Source: CAZNOG01 sp964574635 (lineage in GTDB: Bacteria; Bacteroidota; Bacteroidia; Flavobacteriales_D; Cryomorphaceae). From it: a DNA stretch of 38,557 bases. The translations under genes and the position numbers were made by a program. The stretch lies in NCBI GenBank assembly GCA_964574635.1, contig CAZNOG010000020.1, positions 1 through 38,557 of the forward strand, read 5' to 3'. Below the pieces are notes generated by a model. The model had not been told where the DNA came from. It saw nothing but the letters and a program-made list of their open reading frames with translations, and searched no databases. Below, piece after piece: positions 8,039 through 16,575 of this stretch; within the stretch, counting starts at the first letter, position 1, and the number at the start of each line of letters is the position of its first letter.

Positions 8039-10557
8039 TCCTGCATCGCCGGGTACTGTCGCCCGTATCTTCTTCTTTTGAAGAATTTCACCGGTTCGTA
8101 CCACAGTACGGACAGCGCTCCCAAAACGAAGCAGAGGAGAAGTTCGCTCCCCGTGAGAGTGGAAAACTCAAAAAAGTCGTTGAGCGTGGGGACGTAGAGC
8201 AGGGCCAAGGTCAAAACCAACGTGACCCCGATGATTACGGGTACCAGCACATTCCTGTACCTGATGGTGGTGAAGATGGAATAATGGAAAGAGCGGTTTA
8301 CCAACGTCAGAAACACGTTGGCTACGATGAGTACAGTGAATACCATGGTCCGAGTTTTCGACTCGTCCATTCCGTTCGAAACTGCGATGCCGTATGCGGC
8401 CAACGTACCCCCCGTGATGGCCAAGCCTTGGATTGCGCTCGTCACCAACTCACCCCGGCTGAAAAAGGAAGTCGTAGCGCGCCGGGGTTTGCGTTTCATG
8501 GCGTGCTTCTCCAAGGGTTCGTTTTCGAAAACGATGGAGCACGTAGGCCCCATGATGAGTTCGAGGAAAATCACGTGCACGGGTGAAAAGATATTCGGAT
8601 AGACCCAACCCAAAGCGAGGGGGATGAATACCATCAATACGATGGGTATGTGGATGGACAAGATGTATTGAATCGCTTTTTTCAGATTGGCGTGGATGCG
8701 GCGTCCCATGGCCAAAGCCTGAACCAAACCGTTCAGATCGTCGTCGCGGATAATGAGGGAAGCCGCCTGTTTGGCGATCTCGGTACCTCGCCGCCCCATG
8801 GCCACACCAATATGTGCAGCGCGGAGGGCCGGCCCGTCGTTCACTCCGTCGCCTGTCATGGCGACGATCTGACCCGTGCCTTTGAGTGCATTGATGATGC
8901 GCAATTTGGCTTCGGGAAACATCCGCGTGAAAATATTGACGTGATTGACCTCCTCGCGGAGCACCTCCTCTGGCATGTGCATGAGTTGCTCGCCCGACAA
9001 ACTTCTGTCCGCACCGCGAAATTCGATTTGCTCGGCGATGGCCGCGGTGGTTTCGGCGTTGTCACCCGTGATGATCTTCACCTTGATTCCCGCGTCGTAC
9101 AAGTGGTTGAGCACTTCGTTGATGTTTTCTTTGGGCGGGTCGTAGAACGCCACAATGCCCAAAAACCGAAACGGAAGTTGGTGCTGGTCTTCGGGAAAGT
9201 CGTCGCCCACCAGGTTGCAATCGCCGACCCCAAGCACTCGGTATCCGCGGACCGTCAGAGCGTGGACGGCGCGGTTGATTTCCTCCCTTTCTTCCGTCGT
9301 CGGGTCGGCGGCTTTGAGCAGGGCTTCCACCGCACCTTTCGTGGCGATGATCCTCTCGCCCTCTTCACTTTCGAAAACGTGGGTCATTAAGGGCGGAGTT
9401 CCCCCCAAAGGATACTCGTGCACCATTCGGAAACCGGGTCTGCGGTCGGTATCGGCCGTGTTGCCGTACACTTCATGGAGGGAAATTTCCATGCCGTTGA
9501 AAGGCATGGTCTCACTCGCCCACATGGCCGTTTCAACCACGAATTTCTCCGCTTCGTTCAGATCGTCGGGCGCGGCCAACCGCCCGGATTCGAGTGCAAA
9601 AACCTTGACCAAACTCATGCGGTTCTCGGTGATGGTACCGGTTTTGTCGGCGCAAATCACCGTGGCGGCGCCCAAAGTTTCGACGGTTTTCATGTCCTTC
9701 ACCACGACGTCGGCTTTCAGCAAGCGGTAGGCGCCGATGGCCATGAACGCCGCGAAGGCGACGGGGATCTCTTCAGGCAAAATGCTCATCGCCAAGGTCA
9801 ATGATTTCAGCAGACTGTCGAGCACATCGCGGGAGGAGAGATAATTCATGACCCACACGATCAGGAAAACCACGCCCCCGACAACGGCCATGTTCCGTAC
9901 AAAAACATTGACCTGCTTTTCCAGCGGCGTCTTTTCCGGTTTGATTTCGGCCATGTCCTTGCCGATGCGGCCGAGTTTGGTGGCGTTTCCCACGGCGGTC
10001 ACCTCGGCGATCGCCATACCGCTGGCCACCGTCGTGCCGCTGTATATGGTGTTTGCCTTCGACGAGGGGTCTTTGGGCACCGACATGGATTCGCCGGTAA
10101 GGATGGATTCGTCGACGGTGAAATCGTTGGAATGACGGATGATCGCATCGGCGGTGATGCGCCTGCCCTCTTCGACGATGATGAAATCGCCCACGACCAC
10201 GTCCTTGTTGTCGATTTCGAGAATTTCACCGTTTCTGACCACTTTGCAATGGGGTTGGGTGAGTTCTTTCAACTTCATGAGCGCGTCCCGACTCCTCTCC
10301 TCCTGGAAAATGGAAATGCCCGAAATGATGAGAATGGCCGCGGCCAAGAACAGTGCATCCCCGATTTCGCCTCCGATGAGGTAAATCGCGGCGGCCACCA
10401 ACAAAAGGATGACCATGGGGTCTTTCACCAAATTCCACAGGGTGAGGAGGAGGCGATTTTCACTCTTGTGGGTCAACACGTTGGATCCGTGTTTTTCCCG
10501 GGATTCCCTTACTTGCTCATCCGTCAAGCCCTCGAAATCGAACTCATGAATGTACAT
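8035..10557 (-). CDS. Cation-transporting P-type ATPase (P2-like)
   Basis: ATP-driven cation pump of the inner membrane, 840 residues. The actuator motif TGES is at 154-157, the phosphorylated Asp304 is in CADKTGT, the nucleotide-domain KGA at about 407-409, TGDN at 497-500 and the hinge MTGDGVND at 567-574. Helix M4 carries PEEIP (261-265) in place of the calcium-pump PEGLP. The M6 region reads ELIMGPTCSIVFENEP, lacking the calcium-pump NxxTDG, so the ion is uncertain. An N-terminal cation-ATPase domain (FEGLTDEQV) precedes M1. The family is often annotated as calcium-transporting; I would not assign calcium with confidence. Probably monocistronic, as the yceI terminator lies upstream. Confidence 0.92.
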   Translation of the reverse strand: MYIHEFDFEGLTDEQVRESREKHGSNVLTHKSENRLLLTLWNLVKDPMVILLLVAAAIYLIGGEIGDALFLAAAILIISGISIFQEERSRDALMKLKELTQPHCKVVRNGEILEIDNKDVVVGDFIIVEEGRRITADAIIRHSNDFTVDESILTGESMSVPKDPSSKANTIYSGTTVASGMAIAEVTAVGNATKLGRIGKDMAEIKPEKTPLEKQVNVFVRNMAVVGGVVFLIVWVMNYLSSRDVLDSLLKSLTLAMSILPEEIPVAFAAFMAIGAYRLLKADVVVKDMKTVETLGAATVICADKTGTITENRMSLVKVFALESGRLAAPDDLNEAEKFVVETAMWASETMPFNGMEISLHEVYGNTADTDRRPGFRMVHEYPLGGTPPLMTHVFESEEGERIIATKGAVEALLKAADPTTEEREEINRAVHALTVRGYRVLGVGDCNLVGDDFPEDQHQLPFRFLGIVAFYDPPKENINEVLNHLYDAGIKVKIITGDNAETTAAIAEQIEFRGADRSLSGEQLMHMPEEVLREEVNHVNIFTRMFPEAKLRIINALKGTGQIVAMTGDGVNDGPALRAAHIGVAMGRRGTEIAKQAASLIIRDDDLNGLVQALAMGRRIHANLKKAIQYILSIHIPIVLMVFIPLALGWVYPNIFSPVHVIFLELIMGPTCSIVFENEPLEKHAMKRKPRRATTSFFSRGELVTSAIQGLAITGGTLAAYGIAVSNGMDESKTRTMVFTVLIVANVFLTLVNRSFHYSIFTTIRYRNVLVPVIIGVTLVLTLALLYVPTLNDFFEFSTLTGSELLLCFVLGALSVLWYEPVKFFKRRRYGRQYPAMQD

Positions 10558-10688
10558 GGTGTGTAGCCGAATTTGATGTTACCGCAAAACCTCACGCATA
10601 GAATCGGGGAAATTATGGATTAAAACCGTACGCAAGGCAAGGGTTGGTCGCAAACATGGATCGCCGAGAATAAGGAAGGGCACGAACG

Positions 10689-10718
10689 AAAAAAGGCCGG
10701 GGATCGGTCCCCGGCCTT
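10689..10718 (-). terminator. Rho-independent terminator of the standalone yceI gene
   Basis: A perfect 11-bp stem (10693-10703 with 10708-10718) closes a 4-nt loop and is followed on the minus strand by six Ts (complement of 10689-10694). It lies 25 nt past the yceI stop and separates it from the P-type ATPase gene. Confidence 0.9.
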
Positions 10719-10742
10719 GGAAAGATGCTTACACAATAATGA

Positions 10743-11291
10743 TTATTCGCCTTCGCGGATGAATTGCACTTCGGCGTTGATGCGGACTTCGTCGCTTACC
10801 ATGACTCCACCGGCTTCCAGGGCGGCGTTCCAGTTCAAGCCCCAGTCCTTGCGGTTGATTTTACCGCTCACGGAGAACCCCGCTTTGTAATTTCCATACA
10901 AGTCTTTTATGGTTCCTCCATGCTCCACGTCGAGAACCACTTCTTTTGCGGTGCCGTTGATGGTGAGCATTCCGGTGAGTTTGTAATTTTCGTCGTCGAG
11001 TTTCTCGAACTTCGTGCCTTCGAATACGATGTGCGGGTATTTTTCCGCGTCGAAGAAATCACCGGTTTTCAGGTGCGCGTCGCGGTCTTTGTTGTTGGTG
11101 AAGATGGAGTCGGCATCGATGGTAACGAGCACTTTGGCGTCGTTGAAGTCATCTCCGGCCGATTTGATCTCGGCTTTGAAGTTTCGGAATTCACCTTTTA
11201 CATTGGTGATCATGAGGTGCTTCACCTTGAAAAGGATTTCGCTGTGCGTGGGGTCGGCGACCCACTTGGTCATTGTTTTCGTCGCTTCCAT
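10743..11291 (-). CDS. YceI-family protein, cytoplasmic type
   Basis: YceI proteins are lipocalin-like beta-barrels that bind isoprenoid or similar lipids. The 182-residue product begins METKTM-like and carries TKWVADPTHSEILFKVKHLMI, the family N-terminus, then alternating beta-strands with SADSIFTNNKDRDAHLKTGDFFD-type features and FEGTKFEKL. There is no signal peptide, so it is probably cytoplasmic. An upstream ATG at 11336 would add 15 residues, but a candidate promoter -7 element (TATTTG, about 11344-11339) lies right there, which favours the start at 11291. It sits downstream of a Crp/Fnr-type regulator on the same strand. A second YceI domain occurs nearby fused to the pyrophosphatase. 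Confidence 0.88.
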   Translation of the reverse strand: MEATKTMTKWVADPTHSEILFKVKHLMITNVKGEFRNFKAEIKSAGDDFNDAKVLVTIDADSIFTNNKDRDAHLKTGDFFDAEKYPHIVFEGTKFEKLDDENYKLTGMLTINGTAKEVVLDVEHGGTIKDLYGNYKAGFSVSGKINRKDWGLNWNAALEAGGVMVSDEVRINAEVQFIREGE

Positions 11292-11407
11292 GTCTTTATG
11301 GGTTTTGATTCGTAAATGTGTTTTGTTCGTTGACATTGCAAATATCCGAACACATGGGTGCGATCTCGTACACCTAGGTTAAGAAATGCATTTACCGCCG
11401 TGAATGT

Positions 11408-11989
11408 TCAGCCTTGAACGAGTCTTCTTCTGATGCGGCTCAGCGACTGCGGTTTTATTCCGAGAAAAGAAGCGATGAGGTATTGGGGTATGCGGTGGAC
11501 GAAATGAGGGTACAACCGGGAAAACTCCAAATAGCGATGTTCGGCGTCCTCGCCGTTTGTTTTTACCAGTCGGTACTGCAGGGCCACGAAGGAATTCTGT
11601 ACCAATATGCGGAAGTACTTTCCGAAAAGGGGATTTTCGCACAACGCACTGTGATGCTCCCTGTTGAGCACCAGCACCTCCGTCGATTCTATGGTTTCGA
11701 CGTAGAGCAAACTCGGTCTTTCGGTGAAGAAGGAGTACTGATCTGAAATCCAATGCCCTTCGACGGCGAATTGGACGGCGTACTTGTCGCCTTCTTCGTT
11801 CACGTAATACGAATACGCCGAGCCACTTAAAATGAAGTACACGTATCGGGCCTGCTCGCCGGGTTGAAATAGCACGGACTTTTTGTCGTACGACTTGGTG
11901 AACATATGAGAGGTAAACTCCTCGTACTCGGCCGCGCTCAAGTCGTGATCCATGGCGTGCTGGAAATTCCGTTTGATCAATTCTTCCAT
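11408..11989 (-). CDS. Crp/Fnr-family transcriptional regulator
   Basis: 193-residue DNA-binding regulator. An N-terminal cyclic-nucleotide-binding-like beta-roll spans about 25-115 (SVLFQPGEQARYVYFILSGSAY). A long helix follows, then a C-terminal helix-turn-helix in IPQYLIASFLGIKPQSLSRIRRRL (about 165-190). The effector cannot be told: there is no cysteine set for a Fnr iron-sulfur cluster, and the cAMP-binding Arg/Glu signature is not obvious. In Bacteroidota such single regulators often act on neighbouring genes, so the adjacent yceI (ATG 117 nt past its stop, same strand) is a candidate target; this is inference. Confidence 0.88.
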   Translation of the reverse strand: MEELIKRNFQHAMDHDLSAAEYEEFTSHMFTKSYDKKSVLFQPGEQARYVYFILSGSAYSYYVNEEGDKYAVQFAVEGHWISDQYSFFTERPSLLYVETIESTEVLVLNREHHSALCENPLFGKYFRILVQNSFVALQYRLVKTNGEDAEHRYLEFSRLYPHFVHRIPQYLIASFLGIKPQSLSRIRRRLVQG

Positions 11990-12090
11990 GATTTCTCGGG
12001 TTTACGACGCCCATGGGGCAAGTTCATCCGATGTAAAGATAGCCGGTGCAACGCAAACCACCTTCTCGTCATCCTCTTGATGAAGGCAAG

Positions 12091-12124
12091 AAAAAACCCG
12101 GTACAACGCGAGTCGTACCGGGTT
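12091..12124 (-). terminator. Rho-independent terminator of hppA-yceI
   Basis: A 10-bp perfect stem (12095-12104 with 12115-12124) is followed on the minus strand by a T-run (complement of 12091-12096). It lies 22 nt past the stop of the pyrophosphatase fusion gene. Confidence 0.9.
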
Positions 12125-12145
12125 CCTATGTCGTTTGAAAAAGCA

Positions 12146-14902
12146 TCAGTGCCTTCCCTCACTCGGATCAAGCCTTACCGTGAAAGCCACTCTTACTACG
12201 TCGTGGATAAGATTGTCTCCCAAGTCGCTGAAGAATTTGCCCGACCGGTAGCGGATGTCGTAGTCGGTGCGATCGAAGGTGAACTCCCCTTCCAAGCGGA
12301 CTCCATCTTCCTCTTCGATGGCGCGGTACGTACCCTCGACGGGGGCATCTTGATTTTTGATCTTCAGAATGCCGGAAAATCCGTGGTTGCCGTCTCGTTG
12401 GGGTTTCCCCTCCGCAATCATCATCATGGCCGCGGGAAATTCGGTTACGTGGAAGAAATCTTCGCTCATGAGGTGTCGGGTCAACCGCTCGTTCATGCTT
12501 GGGTCGGTGATGTCGGCAACGTTCAAGCGACTGAGGTCGATGCGGACTTCACCCTTCATGAGTCTGCCTTTGATGAATGCGATGGCGCCTTCGGCAGGTA
12601 CGTATCCGTGGTGCTTGCCCGTCACTTTGGATGCATCCCAACGCACTTCCGAATTGCTCTCGTTCAGGATGTACGTGCCGTCCAACTTCTGAGTATTAGT
12701 CATGACGGCTCCTTGTTCGGACGATCGAGCCTCCTCGGGTGCGGCTTGATCTCCGTGGAGACCGCCGTCTACCGCGATGTGCGGTGCAATGACCAGAGCC
12801 ACGATGGAGGTGAGCTTGATGAGGATGTTCATCGAAGGACCGGAAGTGTCTTTAAAAGGATCGCCGACCGTATCGCCGGTGACGGAAGCTTTGTGCGCTT
12901 CGGAACCTTTGTATTCCATTTTCCCGTCGATCTCCACGCCTTGTTCGAAGGATTTCTTGGCGTTGTCCCAAGCACCTCCGGCGTTGTTTTGGAAGATTCC
13001 CATGAGAACACCCGACACGGTGATACCGGCGAGAAGACCACCGAGGATTTCGGCTGAGCTGACGTCTTCGAACACTCCTTGGAAGCCGAAGCCGACCAAT
13101 ACAGGAACCACCAGTGCGATGGCGCCGGGCAGCATCATTTCACGAATCGACGCTTTGGTGGAAATTTCCACGCATTTGTCGTATTCCGGTTCCGCTTTGT
13201 ATTCCATGATTCCCGGAATTTCTCGGAATTGTCTTCTCACCTCCTGCACCATGGCCATGGCTGCGCGACCGACGGCGGCGATGGCGAGTGAAGAAAATAT
13301 GAACGGAATCATACCGCCGACGAACAATGCCGCGAGCACGGGGGCCTTGAATATGTTGATGGCGTCGATATTAGCCACACCCACAAAAGCCGCAAAAAGA
13401 GCCAACGCCGTAAGCGCAGCGGAAGCGATGGCGAATCCCTTGCCCGTTGCTGCAGTGGTGTTGCCCACCGCGTCGAGGTTGTCGGTACGCCCGCGCACCT
13501 CTTCGGGAAGTCCGCTCATTTCGGCGATTCCACCCGCGTTGTCGGCGATGGGTCCGAAGGCGTCGATGGCCAATTGCATGGCCGTAGTGGCCATCATGCC
13601 GGCCGCAGCGATGGCTACACCGTAAAGTCCGGCGAAGGCGTATGAACCGACGATACCGCCGGCGAGTACGAGAATTGGAATGACCGTCGATTCCATGCCC
13701 ACGGACAATCCCGCGATGATATTGGTCGCGTGTCCGGTGGAAGATTGTTTAACGATGCTGTTGACCGGGCGGCGACCTACGGCGGTGTAGTATTCGGTGA
13801 TCATGCTCATGAGAGCGCCCACCACGCTGCCGACCAAAATGGCGTAGAACACGTCCATGTCGGAGAAGGCCACCCCGCGGATGGTCATGCTTTCGGGAAG
13901 GACGAATTTCACCACGAAATACGACGCGATGACGGTGAGGATTATGGAGGTGTAGTTTCCGATATTCAGGGCTTTCTGCACGCTATCGGTCTCTTTTTTG
14001 ATGCGCACGAGGGTAGTGCCGACAATGGAGAAAATCAACCCCAACCCAGCGATGAGCATGGGGAGGAGGATGGGACCCAATCCGCCGAAATTGTCGTCCG
14101 AGCTAATTTCTTGTCCGAGGACCATGGTGGCGAGGATGGTGGCCACGTACGACCCGAAAAGGTCGGCGCCCATACCCGCTACGTCGCCCACGTTGTCGCC
14201 CACGTTGTCGGCGATGGTGGCGGGGTTTCGGGGGTCGTCTTCGGGAATGCCGGCTTCCACTTTACCCACGAGGTCGGCGCCCACGTCGGCCGCCTTGGTG
14301 TAAATACCTCCACCTACACGGGCGAAGAGAGCGATGGATTCAGCCCCGAGGGAAAATCCGGCCAGCACTTCGATGGCGGTGCGCATTTCGATGCCGGTGG
14401 CGGCCACGCCGTCGGGCACGAACATTTCCATGAACAGGATGAACAAGCCGCCCATTCCCACGACCGCCAAACCGGCGACTCCGATCCCCATGACCGAACC
14501 TCCCGTGAAGGATACTTTCAGTGCTTTGGCCAGGCCGCTTCTCGCTGCTTGTGTGGTACGAACGTTGGCTTTGGTGGCGATATTCATTCCGAAATATCCC
14601 GCCAAAGCCGAGAGCACGGCGCCTATGACGAACGCGATGGCGATGATGGGGTGTGAATCGGGAACGAGGGTTCCGGAATACGCCAGGAGCAACCCGGCGA
14701 TCACCACGAAATAAGAAAGGACTTTCCATTCGGCTTTGAGGAATGCCATGGCGCCCTTGGCGATATGGCCTGCGAGGGCAATCATGTTGGCGTCGCCCGC
14801 GTCTTGTTTTTTGATCCAAGCCGATTTGGTGGCCATCACGATCAAACCGATTATACCCATGACCGGAATGGTGTAGGCCAGGTTGTCATACAAAAAGCTC
14901 AT
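12146..14902 (-). CDS. hppA: Membrane pyrophosphatase fused to a C-terminal YceI domain
   Basis: Ion-pumping pyrophosphatase: hydrolyses PPi at the cytoplasmic face and exports H+ or Na+. Residues 1-710 are a complete enzyme with about 16 helices. The PPi/Mg-binding motifs are seen in DVGADLVGKVEAGIPEDDPR and DNVGDNVGD (206-240), DNAGGIAEMSGLP (454-466) and GDTVGDPFKDTSGPS (676-690). Ala in GNTTAATGKG (481-489) is typical of K+-dependent enzymes. ADLFGSY (246-252) lacks the Glu of the ADLFES motif common in Na+ pumps, so H+ pumping is more likely but unproven. A linker (711-738) leads to a YceI domain (739-912; SEVRWDASKVTGKHHGYV). Normal enzymes end near 700 residues, so the tail is an added domain, expected on the periplasmic side. 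Confidence 0.93.
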   Translation of the reverse strand: MSFLYDNLAYTIPVMGIIGLIVMATKSAWIKKQDAGDANMIALAGHIAKGAMAFLKAEWKVLSYFVVIAGLLLAYSGTLVPDSHPIIAIAFVIGAVLSALAGYFGMNIATKANVRTTQAARSGLAKALKVSFTGGSVMGIGVAGLAVVGMGGLFILFMEMFVPDGVAATGIEMRTAIEVLAGFSLGAESIALFARVGGGIYTKAADVGADLVGKVEAGIPEDDPRNPATIADNVGDNVGDVAGMGADLFGSYVATILATMVLGQEISSDDNFGGLGPILLPMLIAGLGLIFSIVGTTLVRIKKETDSVQKALNIGNYTSIILTVIASYFVVKFVLPESMTIRGVAFSDMDVFYAILVGSVVGALMSMITEYYTAVGRRPVNSIVKQSSTGHATNIIAGLSVGMESTVIPILVLAGGIVGSYAFAGLYGVAIAAAGMMATTAMQLAIDAFGPIADNAGGIAEMSGLPEEVRGRTDNLDAVGNTTAATGKGFAIASAALTALALFAAFVGVANIDAINIFKAPVLAALFVGGMIPFIFSSLAIAAVGRAAMAMVQEVRRQFREIPGIMEYKAEPEYDKCVEISTKASIREMMLPGAIALVVPVLVGFGFQGVFEDVSSAEILGGLLAGITVSGVLMGIFQNNAGGAWDNAKKSFEQGVEIDGKMEYKGSEAHKASVTGDTVGDPFKDTSGPSMNILIKLTSIVALVIAPHIAVDGGLHGDQAAPEEARSSEQGAVMTNTQKLDGTYILNESNSEVRWDASKVTGKHHGYVPAEGAIAFIKGRLMKGEVRIDLSRLNVADITDPSMNERLTRHLMSEDFFHVTEFPAAMMMIAEGKPQRDGNHGFSGILKIKNQDAPVEGTYRAIEEEDGVRLEGEFTFDRTDYDIRYRSGKFFSDLGDNLIHDVVRVAFTVRLDPSEGRH

Positions 14903-14936
14903 AAATCCGTGTGTTAATCCGTTTTTTTAAAGGTGG

Positions 14937-14968
14937 CAAAAATAGGCAATGGGGTCTTTCCCCGCAAA
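14937..14968 (-). promoter_or_regulatory. Predicted promoter of hppA-yceI
   Basis: On the minus strand TTTG (14968-14965), 20 bases and TATTTTTG (14944-14937) fit the Bacteroidota promoter pattern. Transcription would start near 14930, about 28 nt before the ATG at 14902. The spacer contains a small GGGG/CCCC inverted repeat (14951-14963). Confidence 0.6.
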
Positions 14969-15018
14969 TGAACTTACGCCCTCATCATCCGGTTGTATTT
15001 CAGGATTTTGAAAGCATG

Positions 15019-15039
15019 AAAAACCCCGATTTCCGGGGT
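15019..15039 (-). terminator. Rho-independent terminator of pdhB
   Basis: A 6-bp GC-rich stem (15023-15028 with 15034-15039, 5-nt loop) is followed on the minus strand by five Ts (complement of 15019-15023). It lies 30 nt past the pdhB stop, between pdhB and the hppA promoter. Confidence 0.8.
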
Positions 15040-15069
15040 AGTTTTCATTGTTGCCTTGCCGACGATAAA

Positions 15070-16053
15070 TCATTTTTTGATGTACATCACCTCCTTGACG
15101 GCCTTTACGGTTCTCTCGACGTTCGGCAAGCTCTCTTCGATGAGCTCGACCGCGAACGCGAAGGGCGTATCGGCCATGGTCACGCGGTGCACCGGTGCGT
15201 CGAGGTAGTCGAACGCCAATCGCTGTACGGCGTGAGAAATCTCGGCCGAGATCGATGCGATGGGCCAGCTCTCTTCCACGATCACCAATCGATTGGTTTT
15301 CTTGACGCTTTTCAGGATGGTGTCGATGTCGTAAGGACGGATAGACCGGAGGTCGATCACTTCGGCGTCGACCCCTTCTTTCTTCAATTCCTCCGCAGCC
15401 GCCAGGGCCACCTTCATGATCTTTCCGAACGACACGATGGTCACGTCCGTACCGGGTCTTTTCACATCCGCCAACCCGATCGGGATGAGGTATTCGGACT
15501 CGGGCACTTCCCCTTTATCGCCGTACATCTTTTCCGATTCCATCACGAGCACCGGGTCGTCGTCGCGGATGGCCGACTTCAGAAGGCCTTTGGCGTCGTA
15601 CGGCGTGGACGGGGTCACCACTTTAAGGCCGGGCACGTGGGCGTAAATGCTTTCAAAGCTTTGAGAGTGGGTGGCGGCCAATTGACCGGCCGGCCCGTTC
15701 GGCCCGCGGAAAACTATGGGGGCGCCGTATTGGCCTCCGCTCATTTGCAGCATTTTGGCGGCGCTGTTGATGATTTGATCGGCGGCGAGGATGGCGAAGT
15801 TCCAAGTCATGAACTCCACGATGGGTCGCAGGCCGTTCATGGCCGCCCCAACGCCTATTCCCGCAAAACCCAGTTCGCTGATAGGGGTGTCTATCACGCG
15901 TTTGGGTCCGAATTCGGCGAGCATGCCCCGACTGGCTTTGTAAGCCCCGTCGTATTCGGCTACTTCTTCGCCCATTAAAAACACGCGTTCATCGCGGCGC
16001 ATTTCTTCGCTCATGGCCTCTGCCACAGCTTCCCGGAACTGAATTTCCCTCAT
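15070..16053 (-). CDS. pdhB: Pyruvate dehydrogenase E1 component, beta subunit
   Basis: With the alpha subunit it forms the thiamine-diphosphate-dependent E1 of the pyruvate dehydrogenase complex, converting pyruvate toward acetyl-CoA. The 327-residue protein begins MREIQFREAVAEAMSEEMRRD and has the transketolase-like pyrimidine-binding domain (VFLMGEEVAEYDGAYKAS, PISELGFAGIGVGAAMNG), including the Glu of the EE pair that contacts thiamine diphosphate. The C-terminal transketolase domain follows (TDVTIVSFGKIMKVAL, EVIDLRSIRPYD). A start 11 codons upstream (16086) is open but unlike the family. pdhA is not adjacent, as is common in Bacteroidota. A -7-like TAATTTTG lies at 16082-16075. Branched-chain 2-oxoacid E1 beta is the main alternative. 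Confidence 0.93.
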   Translation of the reverse strand: MREIQFREAVAEAMSEEMRRDERVFLMGEEVAEYDGAYKASRGMLAEFGPKRVIDTPISELGFAGIGVGAAMNGLRPIVEFMTWNFAILAADQIINSAAKMLQMSGGQYGAPIVFRGPNGPAGQLAATHSQSFESIYAHVPGLKVVTPSTPYDAKGLLKSAIRDDDPVLVMESEKMYGDKGEVPESEYLIPIGLADVKRPGTDVTIVSFGKIMKVALAAAEELKKEGVDAEVIDLRSIRPYDIDTILKSVKKTNRLVIVEESWPIASISAEISHAVQRLAFDYLDAPVHRVTMADTPFAFAVELIEESLPNVERTVKAVKEVMYIKK

Positions 16054-16086
16054 AACGTTGATATATTCGCGCGGCAAAATTAGCAA

Positions 16087-16575
16087 TAATAACCTTTGGC
16101 ACTCTCACCGGAAGGGTTGAGATGACTTTTTAGAGTTGATTTGGCTTTTTGGGGTTGGTTTGGCTTTTTGGGCCAAAAGAGATTCCGAAACGAGTTCGGA
16201 ATGACGCGCAGGGTGGAGTGGATGCCCGGGTTCAGATACGGATCAATCAGATCTCTTATCCTATTTAAGTCGCCTCGAAGCCACTCATCCGAAAAACAGT
16301 TTTTCTTGATTCGGATCCCCGATCCCCGCCCCCCGGTCCCCGATCCCTGATCCCCGATCCCTTTAGTTCGCCCCGATTCAGAATCCGATTTGAGTCGCCC
16401 CGACGTCACATACACGAAAAACAGCAAACCGACCCCCTACCCCCACATTTCTCATGATTGTCTTACATTTGAGGCCGCATTTGAACCTCGGGTGCCGCCT
16501 TGGGTTTTTACCCGCCGCAATCACCTGTGGAACAAAGGCCAAACAACGAATTCAGAACGATAAAACATACGTGCA
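16087..16575. repeat. Gene-free interval with several short repeats
   Basis: No gene seen between pdhB and etfB. It holds: a 14-bp direct repeat TTTGGCTTTTTGGG at 16140-16153 and 16159-16172; an 8-bp-arm inverted repeat ATTCCGAA/TTCGGAAT at 16182-16202, resembling palindromes I recall as frequent between Bacteroidota genes; and a tandem of seven heptamers based on GATCCCC at 16314-16362. A candidate -7 box TACATTTG for etfB is at 16464-16471, without a clear -33 partner. Confidence 0.7.

Noticed and set aside
13730..14656. Long plus-strand frame opposite hppA, rich in His, Gly and Asp
   Set aside because: It is the antisense image of a GC-biased membrane protein gene; composition is artefactual.
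16080..16427. Minus-strand frame containing VIPNSFRNLFW
   Set aside because: This is a translated intergenic palindrome and heptamer repeat, not a protein gene.
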